This document shows, in pieces, positions 24,189 through 33,254 of a stretch of DNA of 36,162 bases. Below the pieces are notes generated by a model that made no database searches, had not been told where the DNA came from, and saw nothing but the letters and a program-made list of their open reading frames with translations. How positions within the stretch are numbered: position 1 is the stretch's first letter; every line of letters begins with the position of its first letter. Position numbers and translations under genes: made by a program. The stretch is from contig JAYSLY010000056.1 in assembly GCA_043725085.1 (NCBI GenBank), positions 1 through 36,162 on the forward strand, written 5' to 3'. Source of the stretch: UBA9630 sp043725085 (GTDB lineage: Bacteria; Patescibacteriota; Minisyncoccia; Moranbacterales; UBA2206).

Positions 24189-24197
24189 TGCTAGAAT
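24189..24197 (+). promoter_or_regulatory. Extended -10 promoter of the coiled-coil gene
   Basis: TGCTAGAAT with -10 TAGAAT at 24192-24197, about 35 nt before the ATG. No Shine-Dalgarno follows. Confidence 0.5.
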
Positions 24198-24232
24198 CAA
24201 TCTTGTTGCTAATAAATATTTTTTTAAAATAA

Positions 24233-24586
24233 ATGCAAAATATCCAAGACCTATTTGACACGCTTCAAGTCACAAAAAAAGAGCAAAAGGAAATCAAAAA
24301 AGAATACCGTGATGCGCTCATAAACGCCAACGGCTATGAGGAAGTGAATGATGAATTGAAAAAACTCAAAGAAAAGAAAAAACAGATCGAGGCGATGACT
24401 CAAAGCCGGATGGGAGCGCGCTATGTCGAATTGGAAAATCTCAAGAAAAAAGCCGAGGAACTTGACCAAGCTATCACCGATGTGGCAATGTCAACTCTCA
24501 TGGAAGGCAAAAGTGTCGAAATCAAAGATCAATATAATAATCTCTATGAGCCAACCTATAAAATCAGTTTCAAAAAAGTCGGCTAG
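24233..24586 (+). CDS. Coiled-coil hypothetical protein, 117 aa
   Basis: Almost wholly helical, highly charged protein. Lys/Glu heptads run from about residue 12 to 85 (KKEQKEIKKEYRDAL, DELKKLKEKKKQIEAM, LENLKKKAEELDQAI). A short C-terminal beta-like piece is YEPTYKISFKKVG. No membrane segment. I recognise no named family; dimerisation through the coiled coil is likely. Monocistronic with a terminator at 24602-24635. Confidence 0.8.
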   Translation: MQNIQDLFDTLQVTKKEQKEIKKEYRDALINANGYEEVNDELKKLKEKKKQIEAMTQSRMGARYVELENLKKKAEELDQAITDVAMSTLMEGKSVEIKDQYNNLYEPTYKISFKKVG

Positions 24587-24601
24587 TCATTGCAGAATAT
24601 A

Positions 24602-24635
24602 AAAGCAAAGGGCAGGCCTTGTTGTCTGCTTTTTT
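24602..24635 (+). terminator. Terminator after the coiled-coil gene
   Basis: AAAGCA/TGCTTT outer stem (24602-24607 with 24627-24632) enclosing an AAGG/CCTT hairpin, then a T-run (24630-24635). Confidence 0.6.
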
Positions 24636-24637
24636 GT

Positions 24638-24666
24638 TTGACAATAATCTTTTTTTGACCTAAAAT
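24638..24666 (+). promoter_or_regulatory. Promoter of the RND efflux pair
   Basis: TTGACA (24638-24643), 17 nt, TAAAAT (24661-24666). Confidence 0.75.
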
Positions 24667-24714
24667 TTAAAGCCTAACGACTCATAAATTTATCAACCTA
24701 AAAGCTCATATCCT

Positions 24715-25788
24715 ATGAAAAAAATTCTCATCCCCCTCGTTTTAGTCCTCGTTCTCATTACCTTTTGGGGCTACAAAAAAACCAACTCACAACTGAATGC
24801 TCCCGCAGTAACTGAAAAAATAGCTCAGCCAGTTGGCGTGCAAACAATTGAGGAAAGTTCCACACTCAAGAAAACTTTGCTTTTCCCGGGAACGGTCATG
24901 GGAAAAGATGAGGCCAAAATTACTGCCGCATCCGGCGGAACCATCACGAGTGTTAATTTTGATCTGGGCAAAAATGTTTCTCAAGGTCAAACTCTCGCAA
25001 AAATTGACGACACCGGCAATAATTCTGACGCGGGGAAAAACAATTTTCAAAGCGCACAAATTCAAGAGCTCGAACAAGCCGTGCGCATTGCCAAAGAATC
25101 TTTGGTGCTAGCTGAAAGTAACTACAAAAAAACAGACAGCTTTGCCAACCGCAGCGCGCGCGATATTGCCAAAAGGCAATATGAAAATACCCGGATCGCA
25201 CTCTCCGGAGCGCTTGACGCACATCTCGTCACCGCACCGATTTCCGGCGTAATCGTTTTGAAAAATGTTTCTTTGGGTGACAGTGTTTCTGCTGGTGCGG
25301 TTATCGCTACAATCAGCCGCAGCAACCAATTGAAGATTCAATTCTTCGTTGACCAGGAGCAATTTTCACATTTTTCTCTCGGTCTTGCTATGAATATCAT
25401 TGATAATAACGGAGGAACTTCTTTGGCAAAAATTACCAATATTTCACCCCAAGCCGATGCGGCAACTAAGAAGTTTTTGATTGAAGCGCAGCCGGCAGAA
25501 AAAAATACATTACTCAGCGGAACAGTTATTAATGTTTCCGTAGACACTGCCGAAAACCCGCAAAAGGCCGGCAGCATTCTTTTGCCTCTTTCCGCCATCA
25601 CTGTCGGTCAAAATGAAAGCTATCTTTTCATCGTCGAAAATGGAAAGGCAAAAAAAATCAATCTGACTATTGATAACATTTCCGGAGAAATCGCAGAAGT
25701 TAATTTAAATCTACCGAAAGAAACACAAATTATTATTTCCGGAAACAAATCATTGAAAGATGGAGATGTGGTTGAGGTTAAAAATTAG
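24715..25788 (+). CDS. RND efflux periplasmic-adaptor (HlyD/AcrA-like) protein
   Basis: 357 aa membrane-fusion subunit that links an RND pump to export. An N-terminal signal anchor (residues 3-20, ILIPLVLVLVLITFWGY) is followed by a lipoyl-like half (SGGTITSVNFDLGKNVSQGQTLAKIDD, about 73-99) and a coiled-coil hairpin (105-160). The second lipoyl half is TAPISGVIVLKNVSLGDSVSAGAVIATI (175-202), then come a beta-barrel and a C-terminal membrane-proximal domain (LLPLSAITVGQNESYLFIVENGKAKKI). Length is typical. Directly upstream of the pump gene (19-nt gap), same operon. No Shine-Dalgarno. Confidence 0.93.
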   Translation: MKKILIPLVLVLVLITFWGYKKTNSQLNAPAVTEKIAQPVGVQTIEESSTLKKTLLFPGTVMGKDEAKITAASGGTITSVNFDLGKNVSQGQTLAKIDDTGNNSDAGKNNFQSAQIQELEQAVRIAKESLVLAESNYKKTDSFANRSARDIAKRQYENTRIALSGALDAHLVTAPISGVIVLKNVSLGDSVSAGAVIATISRSNQLKIQFFVDQEQFSHFSLGLAMNIIDNNGGTSLAKITNISPQADAATKKFLIEAQPAEKNTLLSGTVINVSVDTAENPQKAGSILLPLSAITVGQNESYLFIVENGKAKKINLTIDNISGEIAEVNLNLPKETQIIISGNKSLKDGDVVEVKN

Positions 25789-25807
25789 CGTTATTAAAAC
25801 GAATACC

Positions 25808-28800
25808 ATGTCCGACAAAAATCCCCGACAACAATCCTCCGATCATCGCTATTTGGAGCAACTCGAATTCAAGCCGGAACTTCGCAAAACTTGGCTCAAT
25901 TTTTTTGTGGTCAATTTTCGCGTTGTTGTTCTGCTTATCATCCTTCTCACCAGCTGGGGAATTTTTTCTTATCTCAGTCTCCCGCGCGAATCAAACCCGG
26001 AAGTCAAAATTCCTTTTGCGATCATCACCACAAGTTACCCCGGCGCCGCGCCGACTGATGTGGAAGAACTGGTTACTAAAAAAATTGAAACCGGCATTGC
26101 CGGCGTCAAAGGCATCAAAAAAATTACCTCAAGCTCAAGCAATTCTTTCTCGGCCGTTTCTGTAGAATTTGACACTAGTCAAAATCAAGACGACGCTATT
26201 CGCAGTCTGCGCGACAAACTCACTACCATCAAAGATTTGCCAACCGACGCCAAAGATCCGGCCCTCAATGAAGTCTCTTTTGACGACCGTCCAATTCTCT
26301 CGCTTTCGCTCACCGGTCCCTATGACGGTTTTGCATTGCGAACCTATGGCGACGATATCAAAGATGAGTTGGAAAAATTGCCCGGTGTGCGCGAAGTGAA
26401 AGTTTCCGGCGGAGATGAGACGGAATTTTCTATCGCCTATGATCCCCAAAAACTATCCGGCTACGGCATTTCAGCTAATACTGCCAATGCGGCTGTCGCA
26501 GCATCAAATCTCGCTTTTCCTGGCGGTAATTTCGAAGGTGACCAATTTAATTATTCCATCCGGGTGGACAATCGCTTTTTCACGGCCGAAAAACTGGGCG
26601 ACATTCCGATTTTCCATGGCGAAAACAATGCCATAATCTATCTCAAAGACATTGCAGTCGTGAAAGAAAGAGCGATCAAGCGCACCACCTATTCACGATT
26701 TTCCATTGAAGGCGCCGCGCCTGAGTCGTCAGTCAACATCGACATCATCAAAAAAACCGGCGGATCGATTATTGACACTTCCAATCAAGCAAAATCAACA
26801 GTGGATAGAATGATCAAAACTTTTGCCCCCGGCGTGCGCTATGCCACCACCACAGATTTTTCCAAAAGAATCAGCCAGGACTTCACCCAGCTCACCCACG
26901 ATTTTCTTGTAACACTGATTCTGGTTTTCGGCGTGCTCTTTTTGATCGTCGGAATCAAAGAAGCAATCGTAGCAGGACTGGCTATCCCCTTGGTTTTTTT
27001 TGCCACTTTTGGCGTCATGAATCTCACAGGCATCACGCTTAATTTTCTTTCCATCTTTTCACTGATTCTAGCGCTTGGACTTTTGGTCGATGATGCTATT
27101 GTTGTGGTGAGCGCCACGAAACAATACCTGAAAACGGGAAAATTCACCCCCGAAGAAGCGGTGCTCCTTGTGCTCAACGACTTCAAAGTTGTACTCACTT
27201 CAACCACTCTTGCTACCACCTGGGCCTTTTTGCCGCTGCTTTTTGCCACAGGCATCATTGGATCATTTATCAAATCTATTCCGATCACTGTTTCTGTGAC
27301 CCTTGTTTCATCCCTGCTCATCGCGCTTATGATTAACCACCCCCTCGCCGCTGTGCTTGAGCGAATCCGACTCACCAAAAAAGCCTTTTGGACTTATTTC
27401 ACTCTCCTTTTTGCGCTTGTCATATTTCTTTTTACGCAAAAAAATATCTACACTATCCTTTTTGGCGTGATTTTTATTGTTATTCTTTTTATTCTTGGCA
27501 AATGGTATTTGCGTGATGGTCAAAAAAAATTGGAGGAAAATGAAAAACTGATGGACTGCGAATGGCAAGACGACGAAGCTATCAAGGAAAAATTGCGTCG
27601 CCAAGGATCGCATGAAGATCAAGATTTTTGGAGTCGCCTCATGCATGGTATTATTCATTTTGACGCCGTTATTCCAATCTATGAGAAATATCTGCGCATG
27701 TTCGTTTCCACCAAAAAAAGGCGCTTGACGGTGATTTTTGCCACTCTCGCGCTGTTTATTTTTGCCATCATCCTCCCGGTCGTTGGCATCGTCCCGACAG
27801 AATTTTTTCCCGCCGCCGACGCGGACAATATCTATCTCACTTTTGAAGCACCGATTGGCCTCAAGCTTGATAAAACAAATGCGCTCGCGACACAAATGGA
27901 AGAAAAACTCTTGAAATATCCCGAGATCAGTAACTATTCCACGGTCGTCGGACAACCCGGAGCATCACCCAGCAGTGAAGGTGGAACAATCACGACCAGC
28001 GTCTCCCATTTGGGCGGAATTGTCATCACCCTTGTCAACAAAAAAGATCGCCACATCACTTCTTTTGATTTGGCAAAAAAAATACGTGACGACATGAGTG
28101 AAATCAAAGGCGTCACAATCAAAGTCGAAGCACAAGGTGGCGGACCGCCATCCGGGGCGGCTTTTGAGGCAAGAATTATTGGAGACGATCTTCAAGTGCT
28201 CGACAAAATTGCAACCGATCTTCGTCCGAAACTGGAAAGTATTCCGGGCGTAGTGAATATCGACACTTCTCTCAAATCTGCTCCCGCTGAATACACTTTC
28301 ATGCTCGATAGCGCAAAAATGGAACTCTACAATTTAAACGCTGCTCTTGTTGGAGGAACTATTCGCATGGCCATTTCCGGAACCAAAATCAGCACTGTCA
28401 TCCGAGACGCATCAGAAATCGACGTTAACGCAAGTTTTCTGGAAGATAAACTTCCTGATCTCGCATCTATCCAAAATTTGCAAATCACCAATCTTTTAGG
28501 TCAACCGGTCTTTCTAAAAGACGTCGCCAAGGTTGAGCTAAAACCATCCGTGGGAACCATCACGCACATTGATCAAAAAAAAGCCGTACTACTTTCCGCC
28601 GGGGTGGATGGCAACACACGCGCCAATACGGTCGTAGCCGAGTTTCAAAAGAAAGTTGCCGACAGCTATAAATTACCTGACGGCTATTCGATCATCTATG
28701 GCGGTGAAAATGAACAAAACGCCGAATCGGTCGCGTCCATCATTCGCGCAATGGTCATCGCCATGGCGCTTATCCTTTCCACGCTAATCATTCAATTCAA

Positions 28801-29221
28801 TTCTTTTAAGCAATCCATGATTGTCCTAGTCACGCTTCCCCTTGCCCTCATTGGAGTGTTTATTGGTATGGCCATTTTCCAAATCACACTGAGCTTTCCC
28901 GGTCTCATAGGAATTCTCGCGCTCTTTGGTATTGTGGTCAAAAACGCTATTATCCTCATTGATAAGATAAACCTCAACATCAAAAGCGACATTCCTTTTT
29001 TCGAATCCATTGTCGACGCCGGCAAATCCAGAATTGAAGCCATCTTCATCACCTCCATCTGTACAATCTTTGGCATCATCCCTATCACTCTCTCCAATGA
29101 AACCTGGCGAGCACTGGGCAGCACGATCGTCTTTGGACTAATCCTCTCATCATTTCTCACACTCTTTATTGTCCCCGCGCTGTATCTGACTTTGGTGAAA
29201 GAAAAAAAGCGATTGTTCTAG
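25808..29221 (+). CDS. RND family efflux transporter (AcrB/MMPL-type permease)
   Basis: 1137 aa from the ATG at 25808; an in-frame ATG at 25760 would overlap the adaptor gene and adds no conserved sequence. Proton-driven export pump with 12 membrane helices in two halves. First helix WLNFFVVNFRVVVLLIILLTSWGIF; porter domain with YPGAAPTDVEELVTKKIE; helix 4 ILALGLLVDDAIVVV with the paired Asp of the proton relay; second-half helices LIIQFNSFKQSMIVLVTLPLALIG and GIVVKNAIILI. A charged insert of about 70 residues (near 590-660) lies between the halves. No outer-membrane channel gene follows, as expected for a cell without a typical outer membrane. Terminator at 29242-29274. Confidence 0.95.
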   Translation: MSDKNPRQQSSDHRYLEQLEFKPELRKTWLNFFVVNFRVVVLLIILLTSWGIFSYLSLPRESNPEVKIPFAIITTSYPGAAPTDVEELVTKKIETGIAGVKGIKKITSSSSNSFSAVSVEFDTSQNQDDAIRSLRDKLTTIKDLPTDAKDPALNEVSFDDRPILSLSLTGPYDGFALRTYGDDIKDELEKLPGVREVKVSGGDETEFSIAYDPQKLSGYGISANTANAAVAASNLAFPGGNFEGDQFNYSIRVDNRFFTAEKLGDIPIFHGENNAIIYLKDIAVVKERAIKRTTYSRFSIEGAAPESSVNIDIIKKTGGSIIDTSNQAKSTVDRMIKTFAPGVRYATTTDFSKRISQDFTQLTHDFLVTLILVFGVLFLIVGIKEAIVAGLAIPLVFFATFGVMNLTGITLNFLSIFSLILALGLLVDDAIVVVSATKQYLKTGKFTPEEAVLLVLNDFKVVLTSTTLATTWAFLPLLFATGIIGSFIKSIPITVSVTLVSSLLIALMINHPLAAVLERIRLTKKAFWTYFTLLFALVIFLFTQKNIYTILFGVIFIVILFILGKWYLRDGQKKLEENEKLMDCEWQDDEAIKEKLRRQGSHEDQDFWSRLMHGIIHFDAVIPIYEKYLRMFVSTKKRRLTVIFATLALFIFAIILPVVGIVPTEFFPAADADNIYLTFEAPIGLKLDKTNALATQMEEKLLKYPEISNYSTVVGQPGASPSSEGGTITTSVSHLGGIVITLVNKKDRHITSFDLAKKIRDDMSEIKGVTIKVEAQGGGPPSGAAFEARIIGDDLQVLDKIATDLRPKLESIPGVVNIDTSLKSAPAEYTFMLDSAKMELYNLNAALVGGTIRMAISGTKISTVIRDASEIDVNASFLEDKLPDLASIQNLQITNLLGQPVFLKDVAKVELKPSVGTITHIDQKKAVLLSAGVDGNTRANTVVAEFQKKVADSYKLPDGYSIIYGGENEQNAESVASIIRAMVIAMALILSTLIIQFNSFKQSMIVLVTLPLALIGVFIGMAIFQITLSFPGLIGILALFGIVVKNAIILIDKINLNIKSDIPFFESIVDAGKSRIEAIFITSICTIFGIIPITLSNETWRALGSTIVFGLILSSFLTLFIVPALYLTLVKEKKRLF

Positions 29222-29241
29222 CTTTTTATGGGTTTTAAAAC

Positions 29242-29274
29242 AAAAAAGCCTTTTCGCAAAGATTAGGCTTTTTT
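29242..29274. terminator. Bidirectional terminator (RND pump and recQ)
   Basis: Stem AAAAAAGCC/GGCTTTTTT (29242-29250 with 29266-29274), 15-nt loop. Confidence 0.8.
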
Positions 29275-29291
29275 AAATACAATATCTCAAC

Positions 29292-31469
29292 TCACAAAAA
29301 CAACCGCGCCACCTTCAGTTCATCGTAGCTATATTCTTCGCCCAATATTTCCCGCACTGGTCCCAAAAATGTTCCACCGGATTTTTCAAAGGCGGATTTT
29401 ATTTTTTGAAATCTTTCCTCGGGCAGTCGCAGATGTTCGATTTTAATTTCCTCTCCGCCGGATTTTAGTTTTTCAATATGATCAATAATCGTCCCTTGCG
29501 ATAATCTGCGCACAGCGGCAATTTTTTCAATTCCCATTCCCGCATCTAATAATTTTTTTGTTTCAGAATATGTCGATCCCGCGCGCTGGTAGAGACGCCC
29601 CGTTGGGGCGTCTTGCTTTTGGGGCATTGCCTGACGACGATTATTTCCCAGACGCCCGAGCGGGGCGTCTCTACAGATCAAATTATTTTTCAATACATAA
29701 TCTCGAATAATCGGCATAAATTTCTCTCCATACTGCTCCAATTTCATCGCCCCCACGCCGCTGATTCGCAAAAAACTTTCTTTTGTCTGCGGAAAATAAT
29801 ACGCCATTTCTTGGAGCGCGACATCACTGAAAATAACAAACGGCGGAACGCCTTTTTGATCAGCCAGATTTTTTCGCAAAATCCTGAGTTGTTCAAATAG
29901 CCCCATGTCATATTCCAACGCGCCTTTTTTCTTTGCAACAAGCTCCTCCTCTTTTTCAAACTGCGGCGCAGGCAAAACTATTGTCTCGCGATTATTCAAA
30001 AATTTCTTGCCTCGACTGGCGAGACTAAGCGTGGGATATTCACTGTCACTTTTGACGATCAGTCCCTTGGCAAGAAGCAAATTGATAAAATACATAATTT
30101 CTTCCTCGCTCGCATCTTTGGCAACCCCGAAAACCGAGAGCTTGTCATGCCCGAGTTCGAGCACTTTTTTCACACGCGCACCGCGAAGAACACTCAAAAC
30201 GTATCTCCCGCCAAATCTTTCTCCTGTGCGCACAATAGCTGAGAGAATTTTTTGCGCAATAATTGTCGCATCAATTTCTTCTTTTGGAGTAAGGCAAATA
30301 TCACATCCCCCGCAAGATTCTACTGTTTGCTTTTCGCTAAAATATCCAAGCAGATATTCCCGCCGACACGTCCGCATTTCGGCATACTCCACCACTTGCG
30401 CCAACTTTTTTTGCGCACTCAGCCGCTCATCTTCATTTTGAATATCCCGCAGAAAAAAATTATGCTTCATTGTGTCACCATAGGAATAGAACAGCACGCA
30501 TTCACTGGGCAGACCATCCCGTCCCGCACGCCCTGTTTCTTGATAATAACCTTCAATTGATTTTGGCAGAGAATAATGCACAATGAGCCGCACATCCGGC
30601 TTATCAATCCCCATCCCAAATGCAATTGTGGCCACAATAATTTGCACTTCGTCGCGCACAAATTTTTCTTGCGTCTCCCGTCTTTTTTCATTCTCCAGCC
30701 CGGCGTGATAGGCCGCCGCCTTGAAGCCATTATGCTTCAAATCGCTTGCGATGTTTTCTGTTTCTTTGCGTGAAAAACAATAAATAATCACTGCCTGATT
30801 GGGATATTTTTTGAGCAAATTTACAAGATTTAAAAAAGCGTTCTTTTTCGGCCGCACGACATAGGACAAATTCGGACGATTAAAACTGGAAATGAAAACG
30901 CGTGCCTCTTGCATCTCCAACTGCCTCACAATATCTTCTCGCACTTTTTCAGTCGCCGTCGCCGTGAGCGCCATTGCCGGCACAGACGGAAAAATATTTT
31001 TCAACTTTGCCAAATTGCGATAATCCGGTCGAAAGTCATGTCCCCACTCAGAAATACAATGCGCTTCATCAATTGCAATGAGGCTTATGCTTAAAGTTTT
31101 TAAAAAATTCTGGAAATAATCCAAAGCTAAACGCTCCGGGGCAACATAAAGAATTTTTAATTCTCCCGAGAGGGCCTTCTTCTCAATTTGAGCTATTGCA
31201 GAAGAAGCAAGTGAACTATTGATAAACTCCGCCGCAATTCCATTGGCGTGCAGCGCATCCACTTGATCTTTCATGAGCGCAATCAGCGGTGAAATTACTA
31301 GTGTAATTCCTGAAAATTTGAGTGCCGGCAATTGATAGCAAAGCGACTTCCCGCCTCCGGTTGGCATCAAAACAAACGCATTATTCTTTGCCAGCACATG
31401 CGTAATAATCTCCGCCTGAAGCGGACGAAATTCATCATAACCGAAATATTGCTTAAGAGTTTGATGCAT
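29292..31469 (-). CDS. recQ: ATP-dependent DNA helicase RecQ with in-frame repeat insertion
   Basis: 725 aa 3'-5' helicase for recombination and fork repair. Walker A GGGKSLCYQ near residue 38, DEAHCISEWGHDFRPDY near 136, helicase C motifs ATIAFGMGIDKPDVR and QETGRAGRDG. The zinc-binding CRREYLLGYF...CGGCDIC sits in the RQC part, then winged helix and an HRDC domain (about 525-595). Residues about 599-628 (RDAPLGRLGNNRRQAMPQ...DAPTGRLYQ) are encoded by a palindromic repeat (29589-29674). A C-terminal HTH (SETKKLLDAGMGIEKIAAVRRLSQGTI) follows. Start ATG 31469, 23 nt after the preceding gene; no ribosome site, so coupled or leaderless. Confidence 0.96.
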   Translation of the reverse strand: MHQTLKQYFGYDEFRPLQAEIITHVLAKNNAFVLMPTGGGKSLCYQLPALKFSGITLVISPLIALMKDQVDALHANGIAAEFINSSLASSAIAQIEKKALSGELKILYVAPERLALDYFQNFLKTLSISLIAIDEAHCISEWGHDFRPDYRNLAKLKNIFPSVPAMALTATATEKVREDIVRQLEMQEARVFISSFNRPNLSYVVRPKKNAFLNLVNLLKKYPNQAVIIYCFSRKETENIASDLKHNGFKAAAYHAGLENEKRRETQEKFVRDEVQIIVATIAFGMGIDKPDVRLIVHYSLPKSIEGYYQETGRAGRDGLPSECVLFYSYGDTMKHNFFLRDIQNEDERLSAQKKLAQVVEYAEMRTCRREYLLGYFSEKQTVESCGGCDICLTPKEEIDATIIAQKILSAIVRTGERFGGRYVLSVLRGARVKKVLELGHDKLSVFGVAKDASEEEIMYFINLLLAKGLIVKSDSEYPTLSLASRGKKFLNNRETIVLPAPQFEKEEELVAKKKGALEYDMGLFEQLRILRKNLADQKGVPPFVIFSDVALQEMAYYFPQTKESFLRISGVGAMKLEQYGEKFMPIIRDYVLKNNLICRDAPLGRLGNNRRQAMPQKQDAPTGRLYQRAGSTYSETKKLLDAGMGIEKIAAVRRLSQGTIIDHIEKLKSGGEEIKIEHLRLPEERFQKIKSAFEKSGGTFLGPVREILGEEYSYDELKVARLFL
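29589..29674. repeat. Palindromic REP-like repeat inside recQ
   Basis: Outer 14-nt perfect inverted repeat GTAGAGACGCCCCG / CGGGGCGTCTCTAC (29589-29602 with 29661-29674). Each end is itself a hairpin (AGACGCCCC gtt GGGGCGTCT at 29593-29613; AGACGCCC/GGGCGTCT at 29650-29670). The element is in frame with recQ and adds about 29 residues between HRDC and the C-terminal HTH. Confidence 0.85.
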
Positions 31470-31492
31470 AAATAAAAGGTGAACTGGTTCGC

Positions 31493-32761
31493 CTATGTTT
31501 TCACATCCGGCATTAGCTTATTTATCTTATCCTCATCATCACAACGATATTTCTCACTGGGCACATAAAAACTTTTGCTTGGGCCATAGCAACCATCATT
31601 ATGATTATTCAGCACGGCAAGAAATGGCATCATAAAGCCCATATTTTGACCGGTAAATTTGTGGTAAAGATTATTCAGAGTCTCAATCCGCTTGTCTTGG
31701 TCCATCCGAGCAAAAATACCCATGTCGTCCCAAGTGAGACCACTCCAATCCAAGTGCAAAAGGACATTATTAGAGATTGAGCTGTAGCGCTTATCCCAAA
31801 GCAGCGCCCAACAAGTGGAAAACTTACTTGAACACGGCTGGTCTTCGACCAAGCCATTGTTATCAATTCCCACACCGCCTTCGATATAGTCAAATAGGCG
31901 CAAGTATTTTTCATCCGTAATTGAGTTTGTCTGCGCACCGATAATTATTTGCATATTTTTTTCTCTGGCGTACGTTCGCATGTCATCAAGCACGACTTTG
32001 ATTTGTGTATTATCAAAATTGGGATTCTCATCTTGCAACTCAACCTGACCGAACATAAAACTTTGAATTCCAATATCCATTGCTCGGTGCGTGATTGATT
32101 TTAAGTATCTTTGATATTCCAGCTTGTCAATTGATGGAATGCAACTATTTTTTTCCCAATGATTCTTATCCTCACCACGGCACATCTTATCAAACTTAAA
32201 CTCATGATCCCAATTCGGATCAACATATCTCCGCCGCGTGGAAATCGCTTCTGCCAAAAACATCCCATAGACCACCGGACTTTTATCCACGCCTTTCATG
32301 ATGGAAACAGCTTTTTCAAAATCCGGCGGATGTAGCCATGTTTCCAGCGCGCGATGCAGATAGACACACTTGGAACGCTCGAGTGTTTTCGTAATTTCTC
32401 CCGTCTTATCTCCATAGCCGGAAAGGAATCCATCTGCTACGCAACCATTCTTTTTGATCTGCTCCATGGAAATCGGACCGGGCACAAAATGCCATTGCTC
32501 TTTTTCAGATGTTCCTGGCGAAACTTCAACCTGATGTCTTTTGTGAAAAATATTAGGATAATTTATTTGTTCGTCGGCAATTTCACTATTTTCATGCGTA
32601 AGCCACAAGACGCCGGCTGATAAAATCAACGCAGTGAAAACAACAAACTTAAAAGAAACTGGTCTTCTCCAGATTGACGGTTTTTCTTGTGGTTTGTATA
32701 AATTAAAGTCCATTTGATTTTTAAGTAAACTTATTGTTTTTGCGCACTGCTTACACTCCAA
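31493..32761 (-). CDS. Membrane-anchored or secreted hypothetical protein
   Basis: 422 aa from a TTG at 32761; an ATG 16 codons later (32713) is an equal candidate, as neither has a Shine-Dalgarno. One membrane helix (about residues 36-54, FKFVVFTALILSAGVLWL) is followed by a large external domain with several cysteines. ALETWLHPPDFEKAVSIM, THRAMDIGIQSFMFGQVEL, MQIIIGAQTN, YIEGGVGIDNNG and LLHLDWSGLTWDDMGIFA suggest alternating strands and helices, possibly a TIM-barrel-like fold. I cannot name the family. Probably co-transcribed with recQ. A TATAAT sits about 20 nt before the TTG. Confidence 0.75.
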   Translation of the reverse strand: MECKQCAKTISLLKNQMDFNLYKPQEKPSIWRRPVSFKFVVFTALILSAGVLWLTHENSEIADEQINYPNIFHKRHQVEVSPGTSEKEQWHFVPGPISMEQIKKNGCVADGFLSGYGDKTGEITKTLERSKCVYLHRALETWLHPPDFEKAVSIMKGVDKSPVVYGMFLAEAISTRRRYVDPNWDHEFKFDKMCRGEDKNHWEKNSCIPSIDKLEYQRYLKSITHRAMDIGIQSFMFGQVELQDENPNFDNTQIKVVLDDMRTYAREKNMQIIIGAQTNSITDEKYLRLFDYIEGGVGIDNNGLVEDQPCSSKFSTCWALLWDKRYSSISNNVLLHLDWSGLTWDDMGIFARMDQDKRIETLNNLYHKFTGQNMGFMMPFLAVLNNHNDGCYGPSKSFYVPSEKYRCDDEDKINKLMPDVKT

Positions 32762-32824
32762 AAAAACAATATCAATCTATATTATAGACTAAAAATAGAA
32801 AATCAAAAAGGTCACCACCTAGCA

Positions 32825-32853
32825 TTGACTAAAGAGCTATTTGCAGATATGAT
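32825..32853 (+). promoter_or_regulatory. Promoter upstream of tRNA-Pro
   Basis: TTGACT (32825-32830), 17 nt, TATGAT (32848-32853). Predicted start near 32860, about 158 nt before the tRNA. The intervening stretch holds several short hairpins and no gene. Confidence 0.6.
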
Positions 32854-32977
32854 TTATAGGTACCATTTGCCATTGTTCTCTTATTGGGACAAAGCTAGCT
32901 TTCGCTCATCGTTGGTGGGTTTCACCACGCCGAAGCCAAGCTAGAGCTTGGCGAAGATCTCCTTCGCGACTTCCTTG

Positions 32978-32992
32978 GCGGGCCTTGCCCGC
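32978..32992. repeat. Short palindrome GCGGGCCTTGCCCGC
   Basis: Related to the palindrome at 33153-33166 upstream of tRNA-Gly, and probably part of a dispersed REP-like family. Confidence 0.6.
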
Positions 32993-33017
32993 TGAAAGTC
33001 GCTACGGCGACTGAAAG

Positions 33018-33088
33018 CGGGGCGTTGTGTAATGGTAGCGCGCTTGGTTTGGGACCAAGTAGTCCGAGTTCGAGTCTCGGCGCCCCGA
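33018..33088 (+). tRNA. tRNA-Pro (anticodon TGG)
   Basis: Acceptor CGGGGCG/CGCCCCG, D-arm GTGT..GCGC, anticodon stem CTTGG/CCAAG with loop TTTGGGA (anticodon TGG), T-arm CCGAG TTCGAGT CTCGG, discriminator A. CCA is not encoded (A then CA). Confidence 0.95.
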
Positions 33089-33152
33089 CAGCGATTGATA
33101 TTGCTGAATTGTTAGTTTATTGATAAAATCTGTGTGCATGGCTATTGTCTCA

Positions 33153-33187
33153 GCGGGCTTGCCCGCCGAAGCTTTAGCGCAGGCGGG
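33153..33187. repeat. REP-like palindrome abutting the tRNA-Gly 5' end
   Basis: GCGGGCTTGCCCGC hairpin (33153-33166), then CCGCC ... GGCGG complementarity that runs into the first bases (GCGGG) of tRNA-Gly. Confidence 0.6.
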
Positions 33188-33254
33188 TGTCGTATAGTGG
33201 CTATTATATCAGCCTTCCAAGCTGAGGAGGGGGGTTCGATTCCCCCTACCCGCT
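33183..33254 (+). tRNA. tRNA-Gly (anticodon TCC)
   Basis: Acceptor GCGGGTG/TACCCGC (last pair G-U), anticodon stem TCAGC/GCTGA with loop CTTCCAA (anticodon TCC), T-arm with GGTTCGATTCC, discriminator T. CCA is not encoded. Its 3' end overlaps the stop of the serine recombinase on the other strand and coincides with one edge of the 90-bp inverted repeat, which marks it as the probable integration site. Confidence 0.93.
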
